Assembly (NCBI GenBank): GCA_024280785.1
Contig: JAJRPK010000365.1
Location: 1 to 13,429, forward strand
Direction: 5' to 3'
Length of the DNA: 13,429 nucleotides
Source: Gammaproteobacteria bacterium
GTDB lineage: Bacteria > Pseudomonadota > Gammaproteobacteria > Pseudomonadales > UBA7434
Shown in pieces: positions 7,503-13,429 of this stretch. A program made the translations under genes and the position numbers. The notes beneath the pieces were generated by a model. It did not search any database. It was given only the letters and a program-made list of their open reading frames with translations, and was not told where the DNA came from. Position 1 is the first letter of the stretch. Every line of letters begins with the position of its first letter.

Positions 7503-7841
7503 CTACACTGCGTCATTGCCCACTTCACCGGTTCGGATTCTAATTACTTGCTCAAGATTGGACACAAATATTTTTCCGTCGCCAATTTTTCCCGTTTTTG
7601 CAGACTCCGTAATCGCTTCGATAACCGCATCGACAACATCATCACTAACGGCAATATCCAGCTTCACCTTAGGCAAAAAATCAACCACATATTCAGCACC
7701 ACGATAAAGTTCGGTGTGACCTTTTTGCCGACCAAAACCCTTTACTTCGGTCACCGTAACTCCTTGAACTCCTACATCCGATAACGCGCTACGAACATCA
7801 TCAAGTTTGAATGGTTTAATTATGGCTGTTACCAATTTCAT
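7503..7841 (-). CDS. glnK: PII nitrogen regulatory protein, second copy
   Basis: This is a 112-residue PII signal protein. The ATG at 7841 is chosen because the family begins MKLVTAIIKPFKLDDVR and CAGGAG lies just upstream; a longer frame to 7898 adds a non-family leader. The T-loop at about 37-55 has Y51, the uridylylation site (ELYRGAEYVVDF). The ATP/2-oxoglutarate-binding B and C loops are intact (TGKIGDGKIF, 83-92; IRIRTGE with R101 and R103). PII trimers sense ATP/ADP and 2-oxoglutarate; GlnK types plug AmtB at the membrane when nitrogen is plentiful and also signal to NtrB and GlnE. The copy is about 79% identical (88 of 112 by hand count) to the one on the other side of amtB. A terminator lies between amtB and this gene, so it is expressed by read-through or from its own promoter, which I could not find. 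Confidence 0.95.
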   Translation of the reverse strand: MKLVTAIIKPFKLDDVRSALSDVGVQGVTVTEVKGFGRQKGHTELYRGAEYVVDFLPKVKLDIAVSDDVVDAVIEAITESAKTGKIGDGKIFVSNLEQVIRIRTGEVGNDAV

Positions 7842-7919
7842 CTTCTGACTCCTGAATAAATTTTGACCGCTAAAAAACAGCACTAAGGCTAGAACCACGA
7901 GAGGTTATTAGTATCTCAC

Positions 7920-7941
7920 AAAAAAGGGCGCTTTCGCGCCC
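7920..7941 (-). terminator. Intrinsic terminator of amtB
   Basis: On the - strand a perfect 6-bp GGGCGC / GCGCCC stem with loop GAAA is followed directly by six T (A-run at 7920-7925). It lies 34 bases after the amtB stop and before glnK2, so it should reduce transcription into glnK2. Confidence 0.85.
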
Positions 7942-7975
7942 TGCCACATTAAAAAGGTGGTCAAATTTGGGGAGC

Positions 7976-9220
7976 TTACTTTCCTCGAACAAACTCTGGG
8001 TAGGCTTCCATTCCACACTCAGACAAATCGACGCCGTCATATTCTTCTTCTTCACTGACCCGGATACCTATCACCATCTTGATAACGCTCCAGGTTACAA
8101 AGCTAGCACCAAAAACCCATCCGAAGATAGTCGCCGCTCCAATGATCTGGCCAGAAAATGAAGCTCCGTCATTCGTTACTGGCCCCAACAGCAGCCCTAA
8201 TAACCCAACCACCCCGTGCACCGAAATAGCGCCCACTGGATCGTCAATCTTCAGCTTATCTAACGCCAGGATGCTCATGACAACCAACACCCCTCCAGCT
8301 ACACCAAACAATGTCGCCTCTAGTGCCGTAGGTGTTGAAGGCTCAGCCGTAATCGCGACCAAACCCGCCAACGCGCCATTCAATGCCATGGTTAAGTCTG
8401 CCTTACCAAATAACACGCGAGCCACTATCAAGGCTCCTATCAAGCCTCCAGCAGCCGCAGCATTAGTGTTCATAAAAACGACGGCTACTGAGTTAGCGCT
8501 TTCGACACTTGCTGTCGCCAACACCGAACCACCGTTAAAACCAAACCAACCCAGCCAAAGAATAAACGTTCCTAAAGTCGCCAAAGGTAGGTTAGCGCCC
8601 GGTATTGCGTTGACTGAACCGTCTTCCCCATACTTGCCTTTACGTGCGCCTAATAAGAGAACACCCGCTAGTGCGGCAGAAGCGCCCGCAAGATGAACAA
8701 TGCCCGAACCCGCAAAATCAGAAAAACCGAGATCACTAAGAGTGTACAAACCAAAGACCGATGCCCCGCCCCAAGTCCAGGAGCCTTCGAGGGGATAAAT
8801 AACACTCGTCATTACCACCGCAAAGATCAAGAATGCCCACAATTTCATCCGCTCGGCAACCGCACCGGAAACTATCGACATCGCGGTGGCTACGAACACT
8901 ACCTGAAAGAAGAAGTCTGCTGATGGAGCATACTTTGCCGGTTCTGCCGCACCCGTCACGCCGTCACCTACAATCCCCTGAAGGAACATAACAAAGTCAC
9001 CGCCACCGTACATAATGGAGTAACCGCAAACCATATACATGGTGGAAGCAACAGCATACAACGCGATATTTTTAGTCAGGATTTCGGTGGTGTTTTTAGA
9101 ACGCACCAACCCTGCCTCCAACATCGCAAAGCCTGCAGCCATCCACATGACTAATGCACCGCACATTAGAAAATAAAAAGTATCCAGCGCATACTGGAGT
9201 TCAAATATTTGATTATCCAC
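7976..9220 (-). CDS. amtB: Ammonium transporter, Amt family
   Basis: This is an inner-membrane channel that brings ammonium into the cell as a trimer. The GTG at 9220 is chosen because GAGGG lies eight bases upstream; a TTG at 9268 would add sixteen residues without family support. The 414-residue product has about eleven membrane spans with no cleaved signal peptide, unlike E. coli AmtB. Family marks are LEAGLVRSKNT (35-44), the outer Phe gate in FFFQVVF, SWTWGG with W150, D168 of SDFAGSGIVH, the pore twin histidines H176 and H335 (AISVHGVVG), and GWFGFNGGS (224-232). The cytoplasmic tail EEEEYDGVDLSECGMEAYPE is the acidic motif typical of the family and contacts PII. PII genes lie on both sides; it is probably co-transcribed with the upstream glnK, 80 bases away. 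Confidence 0.97.
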   Translation of the reverse strand: MDNQIFELQYALDTFYFLMCGALVMWMAAGFAMLEAGLVRSKNTTEILTKNIALYAVASTMYMVCGYSIMYGGGDFVMFLQGIVGDGVTGAAEPAKYAPSADFFFQVVFVATAMSIVSGAVAERMKLWAFLIFAVVMTSVIYPLEGSWTWGGASVFGLYTLSDLGFSDFAGSGIVHLAGASAALAGVLLLGARKGKYGEDGSVNAIPGANLPLATLGTFILWLGWFGFNGGSVLATASVESANSVAVVFMNTNAAAAGGLIGALIVARVLFGKADLTMALNGALAGLVAITAEPSTPTALEATLFGVAGGVLVVMSILALDKLKIDDPVGAISVHGVVGLLGLLLGPVTNDGASFSGQIIGAATIFGWVFGASFVTWSVIKMVIGIRVSEEEEYDGVDLSECGMEAYPEFVRGK

Positions 9221-9300
9221 TTTTTCTACCCTCGTTTTTAAACCGTATAAGAACCACTGCTTTAGCAAAGACTAAATGTCTTCGAATAAGTACCTTGCAA

Positions 9301-9639
9301 TTAAAGCGCCTCATTGCCCGTTTCACCGGTTCGGATACGAATGACTTGTTCGATATCCGTTAAAAATATTTTTCCATCGCCAATCTTTCCCGTATTGGCG
9401 GCAGAAGTAATTGCCTCAATCGCCTGTTCAGCAATATCGTCAGAAACTGCCGCTTCAACTTTCACCTTTGGTAAAAAATCCACAACATATTCAGCGCCAC
9501 GATACAATTCGGTGTGACCTTTTTGTCTTCCAAAGCCTTTTACCTCAGTGACCGTGACACCCTTTACACCAATGTCCGACAATGCCTGTCTGACGTCATC
9601 TAATTTAAAAGGCTTAACTATCGCTGTTATCATCTTCAT
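9301..9639 (-). CDS. glnK: PII nitrogen regulatory protein, first copy (upstream of amtB)
   Basis: This 112-residue PII protein starts MKMITAIVKPFKLDD and has a good ribosome site (GGAGAG) before the ATG. It carries uridylylation site Y51 in the T-loop (RGAEYVVDF), the nucleotide-binding TGKIGDGKIF (83-92) and R101/R103. It is read before amtB from a sigma-54 promoter about 80 bases upstream, which fits GlnK rather than constitutive GlnB. Residues 27-60, including the whole T-loop, are identical in the second copy. Differences between the copies cluster at 61-82 and at the C-terminus, so contact with AmtB and UTase is probably shared. Confidence 0.96.
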   Translation of the reverse strand: MKMITAIVKPFKLDDVRQALSDIGVKGVTVTEVKGFGRQKGHTELYRGAEYVVDFLPKVKVEAAVSDDIAEQAIEAITSAANTGKIGDGKIFLTDIEQVIRIRTGETGNEAL

Positions 9640-9729
9640 TGCGAGCTCTCCAAAATAAAACCAGGTTCAAAACCGAACCAGCTTCGATCTGTTTCTAGCG
9701 AATTAAGTAAATTCGTCTTTAATAGAGAT

Positions 9730-9746
9730 TGCATCACCCATGCCAA
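9730..9746 (-). promoter_or_regulatory. Sigma-54 (RpoN) promoter of glnK1-amtB
   Basis: The - strand reads TTGGCATGGGTGATGCA. Against the consensus TGGCACG-N4-TTGCW it has the -24 GG and the -12 GC at the exact 12-base offset, with only two mismatches in the conserved positions. Transcription would start near 9719, about 80 bases before the glnK1 ATG. This fits nitrogen-starvation control through NtrC. Confidence 0.8.
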
Positions 9747-9838
9747 CTCAACTTTATTTAGATAAAACAATCACTTGAGGCTATTTATAATCAATATCGC
9801 TCCGTGCTTGATAAAAAATGAGAATAAATTAGAAAAGG

Positions 9839-9878
9839 ATGCACCGAAATAAGTCACTAAGTAGTATTAACGGTGCAT
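9839..9878. promoter_or_regulatory. Candidate NtrC enhancer upstream of glnK1
   Basis: ATGCACCG at 9839-9846 and CGGTGCAT at 9871-9878 form a perfect 8-bp inverted repeat, with 24 bases between. Each contains one strong NtrC half-site (TGCACC / GGTGCA), while the partner half within each expected 17-bp site is weak. They lie about 120-160 bases upstream of the predicted transcription start, a normal enhancer distance. Binding is inference. Confidence 0.5.
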
Positions 9879-9910
9879 TACGAGCGAAGAGATAGCACTA
9901 AAATAAATCG

Positions 9911-9941
9911 AAAAAAAACCCCGCTATTTAGCGGGGTTTTT
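9911..9941 (-). terminator. Terminator of the TorF-type porin gene
   Basis: CCCCGCTA at 9919-9926 and TAGCGGGG at 9929-9936 form a strong stem with A-runs on one side and T-runs on the other, so it can act in both directions. On the - strand eight T follow. It separates the porin transcript from the glnK1 promoter, so the porin has its own promoter. Confidence 0.88.
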
Positions 9942-10004
9942 AGAGCAATATCTGAAGAGCTAATACTTAATCCAATAGCCTCAAAATATTATGTCTGTTA
10001 GCCA

Positions 10005-10733
10005 CTAGAGAGCAATGCCCCAAGAAACTACGATATTAGTATCGGAACCCGGATCAGTATCTGAGTCAGTACCGGAAACTGCCAGAGTAAAATCACCCAT
10101 TGCCTCAGTAGACTTAGTTAAAGCCACTTGGTAATGCGTGTAATCATAGTCAGTTCTCGTCATTCCTAGTAAAGCCCCCATATCATCACGTACTTCTACA
10201 AGAGCACCATCGGCATCAAATATATAAGTCCCTATGGTGGCACTAACAGAAAAATCATCCTCTAAGTCAACACCGACCGTACCGTAAACATAAATATCGC
10301 CTTCGATAAACTGCGAATCATCACTCGCCTCACCATCTACCGTATAGGATGCGCCTAGCTCAAATATACTCGCGTTAACGCTGGCGTAAACTTCAGAGAA
10401 GTCAGCATCATCACCGTCTTGTTCAGAATAATAGTAATAAATATAACCAACGTCGTAGCCAACGCCTTCGGTAAAGTCACCACCAAAACCCAGATAGAAA
10501 TCGGTCTCAGAGCCAGTGTTATCTCCCAAACTACCAACCCAAGTACCTGCATAGAAACCAACATCGGTACTGTAATCAACACCACCACTGATTGAGGCCG
10601 AATCACTAGATTGGCTCACACCGCGCCATAAGTAGTTACTGGTGGCACCAATATTTGCTTCCAAATCGGCAAGAACCGGGGCAGTTACCGCAAGCATTGA
10701 TGCCGCAGCGATCATTTTTTTTAAGCTATTCAT
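10005..10733 (-). CDS. TorF family putative outer-membrane porin (TIGR02001 / Gcw_chp)
   Basis: This is a 242-residue secreted protein. The ATG at 10733 is chosen because GGAG lies upstream and a standard signal peptide follows (basic MNSLKK, hydrophobic core, cut after PVLA at residue 22). The mature chain begins DLEANIGATSNYLWRGVSQS, the mark of the TIGR02001/Gcw_chp family, now often named TorF-type putative porin. The rest alternates polar and aromatic residues with many Asp, Gly and Tyr, as in outer-membrane beta-barrels, and ends in a short hydrophobic strand (IVVSWGIAL). Members often lie beside glnK and amtB. A role in passing small nitrogen compounds is inference; no substrate is known to me. 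It has its own terminator and a possible sigma-54 promoter. Confidence 0.85.
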   Translation of the reverse strand: MNSLKKMIAAASMLAVTAPVLADLEANIGATSNYLWRGVSQSSDSASISGGVDYSTDVGFYAGTWVGSLGDNTGSETDFYLGFGGDFTEGVGYDVGYIYYYYSEQDGDDADFSEVYASVNASIFELGASYTVDGEASDDSQFIEGDIYVYGTVGVDLEDDFSVSATIGTYIFDADGALVEVRDDMGALLGMTRTDYDYTHYQVALTKSTEAMGDFTLAVSGTDSDTDPGSDTNIVVSWGIAL

Positions 10734-10820
10734 ACATTTTTTCTCCAGTTGATTTACCAACAATGTGGTTTGTCATAATTTAAATTTAGTGAAATATAAA
10801 ATTTCTAACATCATTGTCTA

Positions 10821-10837
10821 TTCAAAATTCACGCCAC
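10821..10837 (-). promoter_or_regulatory. Possible sigma-54 promoter of the porin gene
   Basis: The - strand reads GTGGCGTGAATTTTGAA. The -24 element TGGC is intact and the spacing is right, but the -12 element is TTGA instead of TTGC. Transcription would start about 77 bases before the ATG, like the glnK1 promoter. A competing sigma-70 reading is TAGACA-N16-TATATT just downstream, so the assignment is uncertain. Confidence 0.35.
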
Positions 10838-10900
10838 TATGTTATTTTTTATAAATATCAATAGCTTATCTTGTTTCATGGTTACTATTTACTATCCGGA

Positions 10901-10940
10901 TTGGTGCCCAAGCAGATGAAGAATGCTTCGCTTTGGTGCA
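10901..10940. promoter_or_regulatory. Possible NtrC half-sites upstream of the porin gene
   Basis: TTGGTGC occurs at 10901-10907 and again at 10933-10939, exactly 32 bases apart (three helical turns). The second belongs to TGCTTCGCTTTGGTGCA (10924-10940), which matches the 17-bp NtrC palindrome in one full half and four of six bases in the other. They lie about 90-125 bases upstream of the possible sigma-54 start. Confidence 0.35.
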
Positions 10941-11099
10941 CTAAGGCAGGGTGTTACGATGGGTTTTAAAACTTCTCGTTCGTTATCTTAGTTTTGCTCA
11001 CTGCATCCCTACGTATACAGTGACTAGAATTTGGTTCGGCAAAGAATCACGCCTTGATCCCATTGGGTAGCTGTTTAATAATAAGTATTTGGAGTGCTC

Positions 11100-11351
11100 A
11101 TGATAGAAAAACTGGCTATTACCGACTTATTAAAACAAATTTCAAGCCTGCTGCCTGACAGTGCTTCTGATGTGCGCACTGATTTAGAGCAAAAGCTTCG
11201 ACCGATATTAGAAGCCGGCTTTCGCAAACTGGATTTAGTGAGCCGTGAAGAGTTTGATTGTCAGTTAGAAAAATTAGATAGACTAAGCGAGCACACTTGC
11301 GCTCTAGAAGCTGAAATTAAACAGCTGACCGAGGCAAAGCCCGTAAACTAA
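11100..11351 (+). CDS. ubiK: Ubiquinone biosynthesis accessory factor UbiK (BMFP / YqiC family)
   Basis: This is an 83-residue protein. The ATG at 11100 has GGAG five bases upstream; the GTG at 11094 overlaps that site and is unlikely. The first 45 residues are amphipathic helix and the segment from about 49 to 78 (REEFDCQLEKLDRLSEHTCALEAEIKQL) is a trimeric coiled coil, the layout of the BMFP/YqiC family. UbiK binds UbiJ and helps the soluble Ubi complex make coenzyme Q, mainly in aerobic conditions. In Pseudomonas a homologue also lies between glnK and comM. The product ends with a short polar tail. Confidence 0.88.
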   Translation: MIEKLAITDLLKQISSLLPDSASDVRTDLEQKLRPILEAGFRKLDLVSREEFDCQLEKLDRLSEHTCALEAEIKQLTEAKPVN

Positions 11352-11492
11352 AGATAAATTTTGGAGTCCCTTTAGCATTAGCTAGCACTACCGCTAAATT
11401 ATACTGAACGCTACCGCTTACCCTCGACTTGAATTACCATCGACTTACAACCCTATCAACATACAACACTATGCTTTCAAGGATGAAACATT

Positions 11493-13010
11493 ATGGCTCT
11501 TGCCGTTACCCTCTCTCGCGCTAACAATGGAATCGACGCTGCATTAGTTAGCGTGGAAACTCACTTGTCCAATGGTCTACCCGCCTTCACTATTGTCGGG
11601 CTTCCAGAAGCGGCAGTAAAAGAAAGCCGGGATCGCGTGAGAAGTGCAATTATTAACTCACATTTCGATTTTCCTTCGCGACGGATCACCGTCAACCTGG
11701 CCCCCGCTGATCTCCCCAAAGAAGGCAGCCGCTTCGACCTCGCTATTGCACTGGGAATCCTCGCCGCATCTGATCAAATTCCCAAAGACAAGCTGCACAA
11801 TTATGAATGTATTGGTGAATTGGCCTTGTCCGGTGAACTCCGGTATGTCCGTGGTTTACTGCCCGCATTAATTCAAAGTAGTCACTACGGCAATCGGACA
11901 ATTATTATACCTGCCGCTAATTACAACGAGGCATCGCTGCCGCTAAAAACCAAAACCATCATCGCCAGCCATATACTGGAAGTTTGCGCACATTTAAATC
12001 AGTGCAAGCCACTGCCGTTGACGATAAAAAAGAAAGTCGAAAATATTGATGCCAATTTATTGGATATGGCGGATGTGTCCGGACAACCACAAGCTAAAAG
12101 AGCACTGGAGATTGCGGCCGCAGGTGGCCATAATTTGATTTTTATTGGCCCCCCTGGCACCGGAAAAACCATGCTGGCATCCCGGCTATGCGGTATTATG
12201 CCAACGTTAGATGAAGCCTCGGCAATAGAAGTAGCCGCTATCAGCTCCCTCGCGGGAAAAGAAACCATTATCGACAACTGGCGAAAAAGACCTTTTCGAA
12301 ACCCCCATCATACTGCTTCTGCCGTGGCAATGGTTGGCGGAGGCAGCAACCCAAAGCCCGGCGAAATTTCTTTAGCCCACAAAGGAATTTTGTTTCTGGA
12401 TGAACTTCCCGAATTTGATCGCAAAGTGTTAGAGGTACTGCGTGAACCATTAGAATCGGGAAAAATTACGATTTCACGAGCACTTCAGCAAGTTGAATAC
12501 CCCGCGCAGTTTCAGCTCATCGCCGCTATGAACCCCTGCCCTTGTGGCTTTTATGGTGACAGCCGGCAACGGTGTAACTGCTCTCCCGCATCAATAGAGC
12601 GGTATCGGTCAAAACTATCCGGCCCATTGCTCGACCGAATTGACTTACATGTGAGCGTGTGTCGGTTACCGGCAAATATGTTGATAGAAAAAAGATCATT
12701 TTGCGAAGATACCGCCACCATCAGGCAGCGGGTTAAACAAGCCATTAACCGTCAATTTAATCAACGCGGAAAGATCAACGCTCTATTGAGTTCGCGAGAA
12801 ATAATAGATAATGACTGGGTTGAAACAGAAGCTCTAAACTGGCTGAGCGCGGCGATAGAAAAATTAGGGTTGTCTGCCAGGGCGTTCCACCGATTATTAA
12901 AAATAGGCAGAACTATTGCAGATCTGGATAAAAACAACCCCAGCGATAAAGTTGAAATTAACCACTTAAAAGAAGCGCTCGCTTACCGGCAACTCGATAA
13001 AAAGCTGTAG
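11493..13010 (+). CDS. comM: YifB / ComM family Mg-chelatase-like AAA+ ATPase
   Basis: This is a 505-residue, full-length member. The N-terminal Lon-protease-like domain covers about 1-170 (GLPAFTIVGLPEAAVKESRDRVRSA), with NLAPADLPKEGSRFDL at 68-83. The AAA+ module has Walker A GPPGTGKT (219-226), Walker B ILFLDELPEF (299-308) and a zinc-ribbon-like set C349, C351, C361, C363 (CPCG and CNCS). A C-terminal Mg_chelatase_C part with LSARAFHRLLKIGRTIADLD (460-479) follows. ComM is a hexameric helicase that drives branch migration during natural transformation in Vibrio and others; many non-competent bacteria have it too, so competence cannot be inferred. AAGGA lies about nine bases before the ATG. 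It lies 141 bases after ubiK in the same direction, as in Pseudomonas. Confidence 0.95.
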   Translation: MALAVTLSRANNGIDAALVSVETHLSNGLPAFTIVGLPEAAVKESRDRVRSAIINSHFDFPSRRITVNLAPADLPKEGSRFDLAIALGILAASDQIPKDKLHNYECIGELALSGELRYVRGLLPALIQSSHYGNRTIIIPAANYNEASLPLKTKTIIASHILEVCAHLNQCKPLPLTIKKKVENIDANLLDMADVSGQPQAKRALEIAAAGGHNLIFIGPPGTGKTMLASRLCGIMPTLDEASAIEVAAISSLAGKETIIDNWRKRPFRNPHHTASAVAMVGGGSNPKPGEISLAHKGILFLDELPEFDRKVLEVLREPLESGKITISRALQQVEYPAQFQLIAAMNPCPCGFYGDSRQRCNCSPASIERYRSKLSGPLLDRIDLHVSVCRLPANMLIEKRSFCEDTATIRQRVKQAINRQFNQRGKINALLSSREIIDNDWVETEALNWLSAAIEKLGLSARAFHRLLKIGRTIADLDKNNPSDKVEINHLKEALAYRQLDKKL

Positions 13011-13128
13011 GTCCGCGAAATGACAATAACTAACCATCAGTAGATAACGGAAAACTTCAAAAGCGAGAACTGCCCAATTAATTATAAATGAGCGCGCTCA
13101 ATGAGGTCTATGAAAAATGCTTCGTCAG

Positions 13129-13429
13129 TTATCCCTCTAGCAAGCTATCCCTTAACTGTTGTATGTCGGTATCGCTAAGGCCAAGGCCCTCACGAAAGTA
13201 GTTTTCAATAGACCCGTAGTCAGCTTTCATTTGCGCGATACCGGCTTCAAGAAAACTTTTTTCGACGCCCAATAGCGGCCGAATTTTTTCGGGGTCTGTT
13301 TTAAAAAACGAGCCCAGTCGAATCATCCACATATACTTGTTAATTTTATCTGCAGTGTACTCATTGGTTAACATAAAATCTTCGAGCACCGTTTTTTCTG
13401 GCACGCCCAATACCAATAAAGTCACCGCC
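13129..13429 (-). CDS. Tyrosine-phosphatase-like protein, C-terminal fragment (cut by window)
   Basis: The frame is open to the right window edge, so the GTG at 13425 is internal. The visible 99 residues contain TLLVLGVPEKTVLEDFMLTNEY, then RPLLGVEKSFLEAGI and YGSIENYFREGLGLSDTDIQQLRD. These match the C-terminal half of the Y_phosphatase3 family (protein tyrosine/serine phosphatase; typical ALGVPxxTVxxDYLLTN after the active-site loop). The catalytic HCxxGxxR loop would lie just outside the window, so activity cannot be judged. It converges with comM; no clear terminator lies in the 118-base gap. Confidence 0.7.
   Translation of the reverse strand, partial: AVTLLVLGVPEKTVLEDFMLTNEYTADKINKYMWMIRLGSFFKTDPEKIRPLLGVEKSFLEAGIAQMKADYGSIENYFREGLGLSDTDIQQLRDSLLEG

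Larger units (their letters stand above)
9640..10004. other. Control region between the porin gene and glnK1
   Basis: This 365-base stretch has no gene. In - strand order it holds the porin terminator (9911-9941), the NtrC-like inverted repeat (9839-9878), the sigma-54 promoter (9730-9746) and an 80-base leader. The leader contains a 17-bp palindromic stretch CGAATT-N5-AATTCG (9699-9715) just after the predicted start of transcription, and a small hairpin GGTTC-N6-GAACC (9664-9679) before the ribosome site. Confidence 0.7.
10764..11099. other. Divergent intergenic region between the porin gene and ubiK
   Basis: This 336-base stretch has no gene. The half near the porin is very AT-rich and holds the possible sigma-54 site (10821-10837). 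The middle has two TTGGTGC repeats (10901-10940). The half near ubiK has an inverted repeat TCACTG-N14-CAGTGA (10998-11023) overlapping a TATACA that could be a ubiK -10 box without a good -35. Confidence 0.6.

Noticed and set aside
8079..8696. Long 205-codon open frame on the + strand opposite amtB
   Set aside because: It is antisense to a clear Amt transporter; its Pro/Ala/Thr-rich composition is what the reversed hydrophobic codons give, and it has no ribosome site.
13089..13100. Perfect palindrome TGAGCGCGCTCA between comM and the phosphatase gene
   Set aside because: As a hairpin it has only four pairs around a CGCG loop and no T-run on either side, so it does not support a terminator; it could be a chance palindrome.

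Overview
This window looks like the chromosome of a free-living, probably marine, gammaproteobacterium related to the Pseudomonas / Cellvibrionales / Spongiibacteraceae side of the class. The reasons are the gene families (class I adenylate cyclase, LptM, SutA-like protein, TorF-type porin, UbiK, YifB/ComM), the moderate AT-rich base composition, and a gene order matching the one I recall from Pseudomonas (lppL-lysA-dapF-DUF484-xerC-HAD, then sutA-amtB-glnK, then ubiK-comM). The taxonomic placement is inference. No mobile element, CRISPR array, tRNA or rRNA was found; this is mostly conserved core genome.

Left part (1-6620, all + strand): the C-terminal part of class I adenylate cyclase (cyaA, cut by the window edge), a short lipoprotein lptM, then lysA, dapF, a DUF484/GAF-like protein, xerC and a YigB-type HAD phosphatase. 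dapF/DUF484 and xerC/HAD overlap, so they are probably translationally coupled. LysA and DapF are successive steps of the DAP/lysine pathway in reverse order: DapF makes meso-DAP and LysA decarboxylates it to lysine.

Middle part (6649-10733, all - strand, so read right to left): a TorF-type outer-membrane protein, glnK copy 1, amtB, glnK copy 2, and a SutA-like protein. This is a nitrogen-scavenging block. A strong sigma-54 promoter lies upstream of glnK1-amtB, with an inverted pair of NtrC-like half-sites at enhancer distance. A weaker but similarly laid out signal lies upstream of the porin gene. Intrinsic terminators follow the porin, amtB and glnK2. The SutA-like protein keeps the conserved C-terminal motif of the family but has a lysine/alanine/proline-rich, histone-H1-like N-terminus, made partly of 15-bp tandem repeats, where the Pseudomonas protein as I recall it is acidic. 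Its upstream region can form two mutually exclusive RNA hairpins.

Right part (11100-13429): ubiK and yifB/comM on the + strand, then the C-terminal piece of a tyrosine-phosphatase-like protein on the - strand, cut by the window edge.

The most interesting signals are the SutA-like protein with the reversed tail charge, the switch-like RNA upstream of it, and the possible NtrC/sigma-54 control of the porin. I see no clear evidence of a wholly new multi-gene system.
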